DNA of 64,000 nucleotides, from positions 124,001 to 188,000 of the forward strand of contig NJFT01000036.1 of NCBI GenBank assembly GCA_002221725.1, written 5' to 3'. The notes beneath the pieces were generated by a model. That model made no database searches and had not been told where the DNA came from. It saw only the letters and a program-made list of their open reading frames with translations. Below are positions 21,677-33,838 of the stretch, in pieces. Origin of the DNA: Scedosporium boydii. Lineage: Eukaryota; Ascomycota; Sordariomycetes; Microascales; Microascaceae. Both the position numbers and the translations under genes were made by a program. Each line of letters starts with the position of its first letter. The first letter of the stretch is position 1.

Positions 21677-22176
21677 ATGGAAAATACGAATTCCACAGTT
21701 TATTGCGCTGATGGGCTTCAGAATAAAATCAGTTTCTAGAATTTATTTTGCCTTAAAATCGCTGTGTCCTTGTGTCCTCGAATTACTGTCTAGGGTTAGC
21801 ATAATGTGGTGATTCTCTCCACTCCAAGGCACCGCGGCATAGCCCGATGCTTTGGATGTCTTCGCATCCGTTCATTCTCCCCGATGCCCATTCTTCAAGG
21901 TTGGTGAGCAAGCAGAAGAGGCGGCAATAGGGGTGGGTGCTGATACACGGAGCGCTGGGGGTCAAATAAGCAGCTGTGTACTTCTTTGCTAGACATGGGC
22001 TGTGGGCTTTCCTAAGGACTTCCTACAATCCAGTAACAACATAGGGAGGCACAAGAAGACGCCACACAGGTGATGCCATGATGGCGAGGAAAATACACTG
22101 TGATTGAAACTCTGCGACTTTATAAGGCTATCTAAATTCGTCAATCTATTCCTAGGCGTGGGACCACTTCAACCGA

Positions 22177-23824
22177 CTAGAGTCTCGCCAAAAGTCCGGT
22201 TGCGGTGAGGTAGGTGATGTGTGCGCGAGTAATCTCTTTGACTGTTCGGCATCTAAGTAGCGCGCTCAGTGTTAGCTTCGCTGCGATGCTTGGGGTGAAA
22301 AATGGTGCAAGATTCATTCGGGACCATGGATATGAGAGCGTGCTTACCCTGCCAGCGCCATTGCGAGCTTGAACTCATCCATCAAGATATTGAGAGCCAG
22401 TTCTACTCCCGCCTGTCCGTTGTACTACTTCCCATAATTCTAGTCAGCACGGTCGATCGCAATCATGGATTCCGCCATCGAGGCAGATGAGACAAATTCA
22501 CCCACCGCCAAGCCCCAAATAGGTATTCTGCCCACAAAGCAATGCGTAGCTCCCAAGGCAAGCGCCTTGAAAATATCGGTTCCCCTCCTAATTCCCCCAT
22601 CAACCGCAATGGGTATCCGCCCAGCCGCAGCCACTGCGCATTCTCTTAGCGTGTCGAGGGTTGCGGGCACGCTGTCAAGTTGGCGTCCGCCGTGGTTCGA
22701 TATCACAACACCGTCGAGGCCATGCTTGATAGCCAGAGAGACATCCTCAGCGGTGTAAACACCCTTGATCCAAATCTGGAGCTTCGTGGCCTTCCGCAGC
22801 CATGGAATTGTTTCCCAATCCAGACTGGGGTCGAACTCGTGCTTGTGGGAGGATTCGGATGCGATCTTGCCCCCACTGAGTTCTGACTTGCCGTCGGAGT
22901 TTAGATTTGGCCAAACAATGCCGTCGGGAAGTACAAAGTTGTTCCGGTACTCATTGAGACGCCTTCCGAGATAGGGGCAGTCGACGGAAAGAAAGACGGC
23001 TTTGCACCCAGCAGCTGTAATTTTTTTTTTCCCTGTTAAGCTGTGCAATTCCCGGTGTCGAGGAGGACGAATAGAGTTTTATAACTACTAACCTTCTGCC
23101 CGTTGTAAGATATTGAGCGTGGTTTCACGGTCCCTCAGAGCGCAGAACTGCATAAAGTACGGGTTCCCTGCTCCTTGAGCTGTAACGTTTTCAATGGACT
23201 CGGTGGCGTAGGAAGAGAGACCCATGCTTATGCCCATCTTCGCGGCTGCGCGAGATGTGGCAAGCTCGCCGTCAGGGTGCGCGAGCTTGTGCATCGCAGC
23301 CGGGCTGAACCCAAGGGGGAAGGCAGTCTTGACACCGAATATTTCGGACGACACATCGACATTATCAACATTCACCAAGATCCGAGGCCGGATTTTGTAC
23401 CGACTATAGGCCTCTTCATTATCACGGAGCCTGGAAAAGAAAAGGAAAAACGGTCAGTTATTCGTTTCTGTCCGAAGAAAGGAATTGTTCCCAGATGTTT
23501 AGGCCCTCTCGTAGGATCGCAAAGGTTAAATAAAGGGCAGGATAGGAGAGTTGCCTTGCTCCCGTGGGTCTGGGTGGGAATGGAATGGGAATTAGAACCG
23601 GAAGTTATCTTACGTCTCCAAGTCCATGGCCCCGCCATTGAAATAATCTAGTAATTTTTTTTATTAGGCCTTGGCTCCTTCGATCTGGCAGTGCGAAACG
23701 TAGCCTCTGGATATTTTGCCTGTTACGCACCTCGATACATCTTGGGGAGCTTCTTGCTCCCCAGCTCCTTCAGATCGGAGACGGTGTGCACATGGGGGTC
23801 ATAACTCACGCCGCGGTTCGCCAT
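22177..23824 (-). CDS. FMN-dependent 2-hydroxyacid oxidase/dehydrogenase
   Basis: Six minus-strand exons (23824-23731, 23647-23614, 23430-23093, 23014-22506, 22424-22348, 22252-22177) join to 375 residues, the usual length of glycolate/lactate-oxidase-type enzymes. A 34-nt exon supplies DYFNGGAMDLET. Key motifs are RILVNVDNVDVSSEIFG, PLGFSPAAMHKLAH, MGLSSYATESIE, FLSVDCPYLGRRLNE, IWIKGV (Lys), the catalytic His and FMN Arg in VISNHGGRQLDS, and VDGGIRRGTDIFKALALGA. Two short 3' exons restore WGLAYNGQAGVELAL and LAGCRTVKEITR. The enzyme oxidises L-2-hydroxy acids to 2-oxo acids with FMN. The C terminus TGLLARL resembles but is not a clear peroxisomal PTS1 (ARL is a weak form). It is divergent from the MMSDH gene. 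Confidence 0.92.
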
Positions 23825-24438
23825 GATCGGTTGTGTCTATCTACGGCCGAAGGAAAAGAAGTGAAGTCGCGACCTAGAATTTTAGGCCAGGTTGTTGTGT
23901 GTGAGATCTGATTTTCGACCGACTTATCCTCGACTCTGAGAATGTTTCTATGTAGATAAAAACTTCGAGCACCTTGGGTCATGGGAGCTGTTATCTGAGC
24001 TGAGCCTTGGGAACTAATCGTTGTTTGTAGCCACTCTGTATCTCATACGATAAAGTCGATTCCGCCATTACATTTCCGTTTTCTAGATCCATAAAATGCC
24101 AGAAGACCTCGGCATGATGTTCCCGGCATAACTTTCCTAGAATGTCGGGAGCCCACGTCGCTCCCAATCCCCTCGTCCCGCACTGAGAATCTACACTCCA
24201 CCCGCGGTATACCTCGCCAGGGCAATTCCCTGTTTCCCCGCGATAAAAACGCAATCCCATAAAATGTCGACTAAAATTAATCAATGGTGGATCCACCTTC
24301 CTAATTAGTTGCCTACTCTCGGTACCTAGATCCGCCTTTATCTTCTATGGAGTATATCTTGATCTACTGTAAGTGAGTGATGGGGTGCTCGGATCAGGTG
24401 TCCCCCGGCAAAAGCAAGCAGTCGATTCAGCCAGGGCA
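23825..24438. other. divergent promoter of hydroxyacid oxidase and MMSDH
   Basis: This 614-bp region has no gene. It contains ACCCGCGGTATACC at about 24196-24209 and a reverse-strand CGCGGGGAAACAGGG at 24227-24241. Both only loosely resemble the exact 15-bp element. AT-rich stretches lie at 24030-24070 and 24260-24370. Confidence 0.5.
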
Positions 24439-26181
24439 ATGAGACCTTATCGAGTCACAGTGAGCGCACTCCGGAGGAGCCGGACAATGATACGGCCATC
24501 AAGTTCCTTGGCAATCTCCCCATCGCTTTCCATCATGGCTCAGCCCATTCGAGCATACACAGCCTGGCCAACAAGTCATGAGAAGATTGCAGAACCCAAA
24601 CCCACAAACAACTTTATCGGCAACAAGTTCACGGTTTCGTCAGCGTCGTCCTGGATAGATGTCCACGACCCTGCTACTAATAATCTTGTTACGCGTGTCC
24701 CCGAGTCCACGGATGAGGAACTAGCCGCTGCTGTCAAGTCGGCGCAGGATGCTTTCCCTGGCTGGAAGAATACCTCGATCATCCGCCGACAGCAGCTCAT
24801 GTTCAATTTCACTCGTCTCATCCGCGAGAATAAGGATAGGCTTGCCGCTGCCATCACCTTGGAGCAGGGAAAGACCCTCGCCGATGCCCACGGAGATGTA
24901 CTGAGAGGCCTGCAGGTTGCCGAGAGCGCATGCGGCATCACGACTCAGCTTACTGGAGAGGTTTTGGAGGTTGCCAAGGACATGGAGACCCGTAGCTACC
25001 GCGAGCCATTGGGAGTCACCGCAGCAATTTGTCCATTCAGTAAGGGCTCCTTTACTACTTTTATGAATAGTGATCCCTGATCTTTGCAGGGTCCAAAACT
25101 AACCTAAACTTTCTCTTTAGACTTCCCGGCTATGATTCCTCTCTGGTCCATTCCAATTGCAACCGTTACAGGAAACACCCTCATCCTCAAACCCTCCGAA
25201 CGCACCCCCGGCGCAGCCATGATCCTGGCAGAACTTATAAAAGAAGCTGGCTTCCCTGATGGCGTCGTCAATATCATCCATGGAACCCATCGCGCGGTGA
25301 ACTTTATCCTTGACGAACCCGCTATTAAGGCCATCAGCTTCGTTGGAGGAAACACCGCCGGCGAATACATCTACAACCGCGGTTCCGCCAACGGGAAGAG
25401 GGTGCAGGCGAATCTCGGGGCCAAGAACCACGCTGTTGTTCTTCCTGATTGCAGCAAGGCGAGCACCATCAACTCTGTCATAGGTGCCGCTTTCGGTGCT
25501 GCGGGCCAGCGATGCATGGCCCTGAGCACTCTTGTTCTCGTTGGCCCCGAGACCCAATCGTGGATCGGCGATCTCGTCGAAGCCGCCAAGGGACTAAAGG
25601 TCGATGGCGGCTTTGAAGAGGGCGCTGACCTAGGTCCCGTAATCAGTCCCCAGAGCAAAGCGCGGATTGAGGGACTTATTGCGTCCGCGGCGGAGGAAGG
25701 TGCGACTATCGCCTTGGACGGGCGCAATTATGCACCCCCAAAGTACCCAAATGGTAACTTCATCGGCCCGACCATCATCACGGGCGTTCAGCCACATATG
25801 AAGTGTTACAAAGAGGAAATCTTCGGTCCGGTACTTTGCGTGCTCGAGGCTGATTCTTTAGAGGCTGCTACCGAGTTGGTCAATAAGAATGAATACGGCA
25901 ACGGCGTTGCCATTTTCACCAATTCCGGGCCCAAGGCCAGTTGGTTCCAGAAGAATATTGAGGCAGGTCAAGTGGGAGTGAACGTTCCTATACCTGTGCC
26001 TCTGCCAATGTTTAGCTTCACTGGAAATAAGAAGAGCATCGCGGGAGGTGGCGTGAGTACTTTCTACGGAAAGCCGAGTCTGAACTTTTACACCCAGACC
26101 AAGACCGTTACGAGTCTGTGGAGGAGGGCCCAAGAAGAAGAGAAACACACCACGTCCACTAGTATGCCGACACAGAGCTGA
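24439..26181 (+). CDS. mitochondrial methylmalonate-semialdehyde dehydrogenase (acylating)
   Basis: Exons 24439-25039 and 25121-26181 give 553 residues. The N terminus ([17 protein letters not shown] and following Arg/Ser/Ala) is a likely mitochondrial presequence of about 40 residues. The splice restores [18 protein letters not shown]. The family signature is complete: [38 protein letters not shown], and catalytic Cys in [11 protein letters not shown] (about 332). The glutamate general base of ordinary ALDHs is replaced by Asn in LGAKNHAVV, as expected for the CoA-acylating class. It converts methylmalonate or malonate semialdehyde plus CoA and NAD to propionyl- or acetyl-CoA. Malonate semialdehyde is what a GABA-type transaminase makes from beta-alanine, which ties it to the 14.8 kb gene. 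The C-terminal 20 residues are an unusual polar extension. Confidence 0.93.
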
Positions 26182-27509
26182 TTTGCAGCTAAAAGTTCTT
26201 GATGTTATGATTGTGCTGGGTTCAAGCCTGTAACTCATTAAAACATGGAAGTTGGAATTGAAGCTGAGTTTGATATTGCTGCATTCCTCGGGCACCCCGA
26301 CAAACATACTTCCTGCTAATTAGTACTAATATTTTACACAATTTGTGACATGCACAGATATGACCCTATCGTAACGGGGGGAGGGGGCGGTTGAACGAGT
26401 ATGTACGGTTCTGTACCCACACATGTATCCGACGATTGATATGACTAAAATGGAGTTCTTGTGTGGCAAGAGAGCGGATTCGATATCACAATGGCTGATC
26501 AGTGAGGGATCTCGATGGGAACGCGTCGGGTCGACAGATCCCCTACTTTCCGTAATCTCACTCACTCACCCCTGTCCAAAACGAGTCGTTTCTTCATCTT
26601 CTAGAAGAGCATTACTAGCACCGCTGGGATGGTGGAGATCATAAGACTAGGAAAGTCGAAACGGGAAAGTTACCGCGGTGAAAGGGTACCTTCCAGATCA
26701 GGTAAGGCTTGTCTAACACAATTGCCACTCAATATGATGGACATCCATCTGAAGGAGCGGGGTTCCGTGGAATTCAATCGACGCCGTCATGCCCTGGCCC
26801 TGTGTCGGGGTTGGGCAAAGTCCTATCTTCGCATGATGCATGAATTCCTAATGGGTAATTTTTGTTGAAGTTTTCATCATCTCAGGGATGAACCTTGCGG
26901 TCGTAGAGAGGTATAGACTGCCTTGAGTAGAGAGTATCGACCAGCAGTAGAGTTTTCAAGATTTCATTTTGCGAGGGACTGTACACCTCATCGAGCAATG
27001 AGCTGAAGAGATCTGATGTTAATCTCATAAGAATCGAGAAGCCGGATATACCCTGTACTAGGCGTTTCGATACCAGACTTATCTTGTTCATTTCGTAGCC
27101 ATGAGACGCGGAATGGGCTGCCGTCCGCATTTTTGCTCGGAGCTCCATACGGCGGGAGGGGTAATTCGAAACGGCTGTTCCCGTAGTTTCCGATGCCGTC
27201 GGAAATCCATCCGATGGCGGTGGCCTCCCTCCACCTTCCCCCAACGAGCATCACAGCGAGATACAAAGCCTGGAGGTAAGCTCGGGAAAGCATTCGGCAC
27301 GAACTACGAAGCCCGTGGGCACCGTATTTGAAGGAACTCTGCGGACGCCTGTCTCCCGATAAACTTTGCACTGCTCTTATCTTGCAAGTAATCGAAATCA
27401 TCGAACACTTCAGCCCTGACTGGCCCTAGCCGCTATCGCACGACATACGGCCCCCAAAGCAAACCATTTGACAACTTCATCACAGTGCCCATGATAACAC
27501 TCCTCCGCT
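26182..27509. other. spacer between MMSDH and cupin gene; variant of shared element
   Basis: No supported gene. A reverse-strand near-copy of the shared element lies at 26664-26678. A minus-strand open frame at 26988-27401 (QALYLAVMLVGGRWREATAI) looks weakly coding but matches nothing I know. Confidence 0.45.
26664..26678 (-). promoter_or_regulatory. variant of the shared element (CCGCGGTAACTTTCC)
   Basis: This matches the 15-bp element at 14 of 15 positions on the minus strand; only the first base after CCGCGG differs. It lies about 830 bp upstream of the cupin gene and 480 bp beyond the MMSDH stop, so its target is uncertain. Confidence 0.4.
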
Positions 27510-28169
27510 ATGGCAATCAACGTCAAGAAGTACCGGCTTCCCCCTACGGCGCTCGTACCAAACTCCCCCAAGTCCTTATTACATTACCCTGCCTTCTTTA
27601 AAGAGTCTGAATGCACTCCCAAGCACGTTTACAGCGTCTTGAAAGGCAATGGCTGGCGAGCCCGTTGGCTTATCCGCTATGGCCGAAACCAAGTTTCTCA
27701 CTATCACTCCGGGGTTCATGAGTGCATGGTGGTTCTTTCCGGATCGGCCAAGATCCTGTTCGGCGTTGCCGACCTCGGTGACGAAGGCGAGCATGGATCT
27801 GGCGAGACCATGGTCCCAGAGGAGGGCGGTCTCCTGCTCGAGGCCCACGTGGGCGACGTTTTCATCTTGCCCGCAGGTCTGGCGCACAAGACGCACCACC
27901 CCAACCCGGCCGCTGAGCTCTTGAGACTTTCGCCTGGCGACGGCCATGACGTTAGCGACGAGGATATGGAAGCGGCCATGGGCAAGATTCAGCTTTCGGG
28001 GTTTACTATGCTCGGCGCTTACCCAAAAAAAGGGAACGATTGGGACTTTGCCCTGGGCGGAGCCCATGAGGGAAGATATGAGGAAGTTTGGTCTGTACCT
28101 AACCCGGAGCTTGATCCAGTACTAGGGAACTCGGAGTACGGATTATGCACGCATTGGAGATCGGAGTAA
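27510..28169 (+). CDS. cupin-domain protein
   Basis: A single-exon frame of 219 residues. The double-stranded beta-helix motifs are visible. Motif 1 around residues 66-88 has His in VSHYHSGVHECMVVLSGSA (three histidines and a Glu for metal binding). Motif 2 around 115-130 is VGDVFILPAGLAHKTHH. It resembles small YjlB-like cupins of bacteria and fungi, whose reactions are unknown; metal-dependent isomerase or oxygenase chemistry is typical of the fold. No signal peptide is seen. The gene sits at the right of the catabolic group, convergent with the permease gene. The upstream 14/15 variant element hints at co-regulation but is far from the ATG. Confidence 0.88.
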   Translation: MAINVKKYRLPPTALVPNSPKSLLHYPAFFKESECTPKHVYSVLKGNGWRARWLIRYGRNQVSHYHSGVHECMVVLSGSAKILFGVADLGDEGEHGSGETMVPEEGGLLLEAHVGDVFILPAGLAHKTHHPNPAAELLRLSPGDGHDVSDEDMEAAMGKIQLSGFTMLGAYPKKGNDWDFALGGAHEGRYEEVWSVPNPELDPVLGNSEYGLCTHWRSE

Positions 28170-28548
28170 CGATGTAACTATATACGTAGAAGTAGAAGAA
28201 ATGCGAAATGAGAACGTACTAGCGTGTCCTCCTCAGACGATTACGTCTCACTATGTGCTATTGTGATTAGACACTCGTGTGTATGGAGCTTGTATGTACA
28301 TGCGCAAGGGTTATCTACCGCCATACATCCTGTTTCATGAAACCCCTCCGCTAGCTACCGACCATTCGTCTGTATAAGGTGTAGCTGTATTAGTCTGATT
28401 TATCCTCATACCCAGGATATTTTGATGCATGATATGTGGGAAACTACCTTCCTTTAGATTGATTCTTGAATATATTCATACTATTCTATGTACAAATGAT
28501 AAACAAAACCTGAAAAGAGCACGCCTTTTCTTCTGCGCAGCTTAGGGC
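28170..28548. other. 3' intergenic space between convergent cupin and permease genes
   Basis: No gene is seen. The AT-rich sequence at 28410-28510 probably holds both 3' processing signals. Confidence 0.6.
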
Positions 28549-30280
28549 TCAGCTCGAATTTGAGTTATCCGCACACGACCAGGCAGCCGACCCACCGTTG
28601 GCTTTATTGAGATCGATAATTCCGACAATGGAGCCATAGGTACCTGCCACCATCAGGAAAGTGCCGGAAACGATGACGAACACACTCCAGGCAACCATAA
28701 TGTACCACCTCGGGGTCGGCCTAGTCTTGCCGCGGCTCCAGTTATCATACAACCACATGCAGCCCAGGGGCTGGAAGGACATGAGCGTGCCAAAAAGGGC
28801 GCCGATAAGGGACACCAACGCGCCGAAAACGGGGATACCGCTGGCGATAATGTAGGCGACGACGCCAACACCAAAGGTGGATCCGAGCCAGACCGCCCAG
28901 TGGATGGGCGTGTTGGACGTGAGGTGCTTCGATCCTCGTAGTGCGCGGACAAATATATACTTGCTGGCGAACTGATGGTATCCCGGGTATTAGCATGTAC
29001 CCGGTATATGATATTTTCTCAAGCATCCACCCAAAAGGGAACAAAACTTACGTGATAAACAATGACACCGCTAACAAGCAAGCCAGGAAGAGCGATGCCG
29101 TAGGATACCTTTTTGATGAGGCCTCCAGCAGAGCCCAGAGCGGGAGACGCAACGTAAGAGCCGCAGTAGTAATAAACGACGCAGCCGACGGTAATGTACA
29201 TGGACGTAACAAACGCCTGGCAAGTAAAGAGAGCCCTGTTGTAAAGTGCCGGGTTACGCATCTCCGCCACAATGGGGAAGAATCCCGGGACGCCAGAGAA
29301 GGAGAATATGGTAGTGGCAATGGCGGAGACGGCCTCGGTGAAGGAGGGATTGCCGACGAGTTTCCAGTCAGACTTCCAAGGCCCCGTTTGGGGAGCAGCT
29401 GATGGGCGTTCCTGAATGCCCACGGCGATGGTCACCATGAGAACTAGCAATTTGGCATTAGTACTAATAAGGCGAATTTAACTCCTGGAAGAGCCATGGG
29501 ACTTACCAGCAATGCAGACAGTAATCACGCCGGCCCACGCAGCCCAGGTCATCCTAGACAAAGTGCGAATGCTAGAGATTAGAAATGCGGCAATGGCAGC
29601 AACAGCGACGAAGACGGCGGTGCAGGCTCCGTGGGACGAGATGGCGTTGAGCCCAGTGGCGGTGCTGACCATGCCTGATCCAGCGCAAAATGTCCAATCT
29701 AACAGCACCAAGCCGGAGTATTTGATCAGTTCGTGAGACAACGGGCCTTCGTGTGAAGTTTCCTTCCCTCTCGGTCGAGGGTAGGAAAGAATTACTTACA
29801 AATGCAGAGGGAAACAGCAAATGCCTCCTTTCCGATGCGGCCAAGCATCTTTCCAACCGCATCGTCAATTCCGTAGACCTCGGGGTGCCGTAGCTTGAAA
29901 GCGCCGACTGTATAGCATGACCATGTAGTGATGCACGCAATGCAAAGTATGCATATAACACCCGGAATCATCCCCAGAGTGTTCAACACATCTGGAATAC
30001 CGAGCACCCCGAGGCCGAACTGTTGCTTTACCATAAGGGCAACCGTTCCCACCCATCCGACCTATACACGAGGGATTGTTGGTCATCCTCGTTACAATTT
30101 TACTTGTTCAGGTGGGCAGATATCGGCACTTACGTTTCGATAGTTTGGGCCCTCCCTGGTAATCCGGCCAAAGACCGCATCTTCAACCTCAACGGCTTCG
30201 CCCAAATCGGATTGGTGTTCAAACTTGGGAGGCATGTCCGAGTCCTTGCCATCGGAAGAGCATTTCAGGGCAGCTTTCAT
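28549..30280 (-). CDS. amino-acid permease, AAAP family (Mtr-like neutral amino-acid transporter)
   Basis: Exons 30280-30134, 30061-29800, 29698-29507, 29443-29052 and 28971-28549 join to 471 residues with about eleven membrane segments. All introns are short GT-AG. The soluble N terminus ends EDAVFGRITREGPNYRN; the first segment begins VGWVGTVALMVKQQFGLGVLGIP, the usual start of the AAAP fold. Next come CIACITTWSCYTVG and WTFCAGSGMVSTATGLNAIS, then TIFSFSGVPGFFPIVAEMRN, which is the conserved central segment. The family includes the Neurospora neutral/aromatic permease Mtr and works as a proton symporter at the plasma membrane. In this setting it probably imports the amino acid that the neighbouring enzymes degrade (inference). 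No exact copy of the 15-bp element was found upstream. Confidence 0.9.
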
Positions 30281-31151
30281 GACGGCGAGTGAGACACTTT
30301 TGCAGGGGGTTGCAAGTTGAAGAGATGAGATAGTGATAATAAATGATAAGCCCGGAGTGCGATTGTTGTCTAAGATGACTTGGAGACGAGGATTACGGGA
30401 GGACTTTTGGCAAACTTGAGGGTTGGCGGATGCTGCGAGTATTATAGGAGGCCCGGCGACATGGCCCCGAGGCTCGGTGTGCCTATGAGAAACAAGACAG
30501 GGCTGTGAACGAGATAGACACTCTACACACACAGTCTCTCTCGGTGTTAAACTACCAATCGATGCCCATTCCCCAGACAGGGGTGTATGGGGTGCTTATC
30601 GGGCCACACTAGTCCTGCCAAGATCCGGGGTAACCCCAGGGCCGATATGGAGAGAGAGAGGGTGACGAAATTGGAATCTATTCCCGGCAAAGTTGGGGGG
30701 GTGTAACGATCCTGCTCAGTCCTTGGCATGATGTTCCCCAGATAAGAAGCAGGTCTTTGCGGGGTTCAGATGTGGATGCTTCGCCTCGTCTACTAATCCA
30801 TAAACTACTTAGCACGCATCCCGATAAGTCCAGGGGAGTCTCGAGGCGTGCGTACGTTTTAGGAGTCTAGAGAGACTAAAACTTGCACAGTGTAATAATA
30901 CCTTGCTCCCGAGTCCCCATCGTCAAACGCCACGGAGAACCTTTTCCCTGATTGTGTTTCTCGAGTTTTAGTCTCATTTTTTCTTTCTCCCCTTTTCTTT
31001 CCCAACCCCGCATTTTCTTTTTGTCACGTAGCTAGTTGCTGAATCCGATACGGGCATTTGAATGTGGGGACTAAGAAACCCTTCATCGGTATTGCCGTGG
31101 AAACTCGGCTCCATGTTATTTGTAGAATTCACCCTTATCCCATAAGCCATG
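30281..31151. other. divergent promoter region, permease / second Zn2Cys6 regulator
   Basis: No gene is seen. GCCGTGGAAACTCGGC at 31092-31107 partly resembles the 15-bp element. A pyrimidine-rich run lies at 30970-31020. Confidence 0.5.
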
Positions 31152-33838
31152 ATGTCCACAAGATGTGAAATAGGGAGACAGCGTATGCGGAGGAGGCGGG
31201 CCTACAAAGCGTAAGTGCGCGAGCTTCCTCCCTCCCCCTCCAACGTAGAGATCGACTATTCTCGGCCACTGACATCGGGCGTGGTCCCCCCAATGCTAGC
31301 TGCAGGAGGTGCCGGGACCAAAAGATCAAATGTGATGGCGGAGAACCTTGCCAGCAGTGTCGTAAGCGCAACATCACCTGTCGATACGAAGACGAAGGTC
31401 AGACAGTTGTCATCTCGCAAAGGTTAGGCGACACAGGCCGGGCCCATTTCCTAGATATCTCGTCTGATTCTCTCTTAGATATCTTACTGCTTTAGAGGAG
31501 AGATTGGCATACTTTGAAAGAAGAGTGCCCGAGCCAGTCTCTCCAAATGCGATGCCTAATAGCACGAGTATTTCAGAAGCTTGTAAGTAGCATATTACTG
31601 CTCTCTCCCTCTCACTTGCACTTGCGATGATCGAGTAGACGACCAACAACGACCATGACAGACCCAACGAGTGAGAACATCACCTCGTAAGTTGTGAGAC
31701 ACCCGTGACAGGTTTGTAGCTGTACGCTGACTGCCACAGCGTCCTATCCCCTCAGTTACCCGCCGAGGTCCGGACGACCGGCGATGCACCACTCACCAAC
31801 CCCCTAGCCTTTCACCTCACTGACTGGATCTCGGGCCCTAGCGGAACCAAACGTTTGTTTACCCGACCTTCTTCCTCCTGTTGTCCTCTTGTTATTCTGA
31901 TTTTTTGATACAGTTTTTATGGGAACATCGTCCAACTGGTCTTTTGGTCGACGAACTCTGACTATGGCCTACGAAGTTGTCACCGGAGAGCCGCTTCCGA
32001 CCGAAGGCCTCATCTTTGACGGAGAAGTCTACGACTTGGGCTGGGATGGGCAGAGAGCGCCGGCGCCGGCACAGAAGACTCAGAGTCTTCTCAATCTACC
32101 TTCCCGAGACTTCGCCATTCACCTCATCAACACCGTCAAATTTCACTGCGGTCCTATGTTTTACTTGTTTGATGAGCAGCGTTTCATGGCTCAGTTCGCG
32201 TTATTCCACGAAACCTCCGGAAACCAAGCCGACATCTCCCCGCTGTGGTATGTACATTACCTACTCATCCTAGCATTTGGCAAGGCTTTCGTTGTGCAGG
32301 TCAGCAAGTCGCCGAGGCCTCCGGGTGCCGAGTTTTTTGTCTGCGCGATGAGGCTCCTACCAGACTTGAGCTTCTATAAAGGCGACCCGCACGAGAAAAT
32401 ACAAGTCCTTTGCTGCACTGCGCTATATTTGCAATGTATTCACTGCCGGCCGGCTGCCCATAACACCGTGAGCACCACAGCAAGCCCCCCTAATAATGCC
32501 ACGTATGACAGCTTCAGATGTTAACCCGCTTTTTTCTTCGGCCGTTTAGATCACCCGGGCTGTAAGCGTAGCCCTCGAGTGGGGGATGCATACTGAGATG
32601 ATAAGTCCAGGCTTAAGCGACGAGTTTGTGAGCAAATCCAACAGACTCTGGTGGACTGTGTATGTTCTTGAGCGCCGGATGTCATCCCTCGTTGGCGTTC
32701 CCATGGCTGTCACGGAAGATTGCATATCTACCCCATTATATACTTTTTCGGGGGATCAACAAAGGACAAATGCCTTACGCATACAAGTCGAACTGTGTCA
32801 GGTATTATGGAAAATAAACCAGAGTGAGCCCATAGCCAATTTCCAAATTAGCCACATAGGTATCGCTGACAGCAATCTCTTTTTAGCTGTGTATGGCATC
32901 GATGGGCAGCTTGATGGCCGCTACTTGGACGCAACTAGGTCTGTTTTGAGAAGTATCGCGACAGTCGCGGCCCAGGTCAACAAACACTTTGAAATTCATG
33001 TGAGTGAGACAGTCTCTGGGGTATCCCGGACAGCTGCGTCCTTGCATCTTCAGCATCATCAGGTGAGGTTTGTCTCTGCACTCGTACAGCCCAGAGTAAG
33101 AACGATAAGCCCCAATGCTAACATTATTGTGATGATACAGAGCATCGTCCTCACCACGAGGCCCCTCTTGTACATCTTCTTTCAATGTAGGGTCCGCCAG
33201 TCTCGGGCAACCCCGATGCAATGGCTGCAGTCGGAGAGCATTAGAGGCCTTCTTCAAATATGCACTGAATCCGCACGTCAAAGTTTACGAATACTTGCTG
33301 CGTTACTGAGCCAAGGGTCCTTGGGTGAGTTCACACTCCATACTGCAGCGCCAAAGACAAGGTTCAGTCCTGTTCTAACCTGTGAACTTGAACTGAAGAA
33401 ACATTCTTGCCCTTCGACCTCGATGCAACAGTGTCATCATCTATGGCTATCTTGATGGCATCGACCATTGAACCCTCGCTAGTACCAGAGCACACCATGT
33501 GGACCAAGCGCGGGTACGCGGTCCTAGAAGAAATGAGCTCTCGGGGAAGCGCCATTGCCAAGATGTACTGCGATGAACTGAAGCATCTCGACAGCCTACT
33601 GGACCAGCTCCCCCCGAAATACGACATGGAACCTGCCGTTGGCCCTGTCGTGAGAGAGTGTTTGGATAATCCTACGGTGGAGAAGACGATGGACGAAGGA
33701 GCCGCTGCCAACGTCTTTGCGTTTCCGTCACATACGACAACGGATTCTTGGATGGAGGACTTTGCGGCTGACTTTGAGCTCAGCGCGGAGCAGTTAATAT
33801 GCCTAGCGGACTCGCTGAATGTTGTGGGATTAACATAG
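31152..33838 (+). CDS. Zn2Cys6 transcription factor with fungal-specific regulatory domain, ten exons
   Basis: Exons 31152-31210, 31300-31422, 31479-31582, 31662-31686, 31740-31852, 31914-32467, 32550-32823, 32887-33062, 33141-33324 and 33399-33838 join in frame to 683 residues. The first splice creates RRRRAYKA-CRRCRDQKIKC; the cluster Cys spacing is 2-6-5-2-6. Then follows the RYLTALEERLAYFERRV linker coiled coil. The middle domain has PLAFHLTDWISGPSG, LFMGTSSNWSFGRRTL, HCGPMFYLFDEQRF, ALEWGMHTEM, WWTVYVLERRMSSLVGVPMA, TVYGIDGQLD and TRPLLYIFFQ, in normal order. ATG 31152 is preferred over 31185 because a decayed copy at 39267 keeps the same MSTR start. The fourth exon is only 25 nt. The gene lies upstream of the BVMO at 35 kb, its likely target. 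The exon 5 donor (GTTTGT) is the weakest border. Confidence 0.85.

Larger units (their letters stand above)
20965..22176. other. aldolase promoter and spacer; no supported gene
   Basis: It holds the shared element at 21320-21334 and an imperfect 18-bp direct repeat at 21641-21676. Open frames are short and lack family features. The region is AT-rich from about 21580 to 21790. Confidence 0.55.

Noticed and set aside
31092..31107. GCCGTGGAAACTCGGC upstream of the 31-kb regulator as a further cluster element
   Set aside because: The CCGCGG palindrome is broken and the TTTCC flank is absent; too weak to claim.
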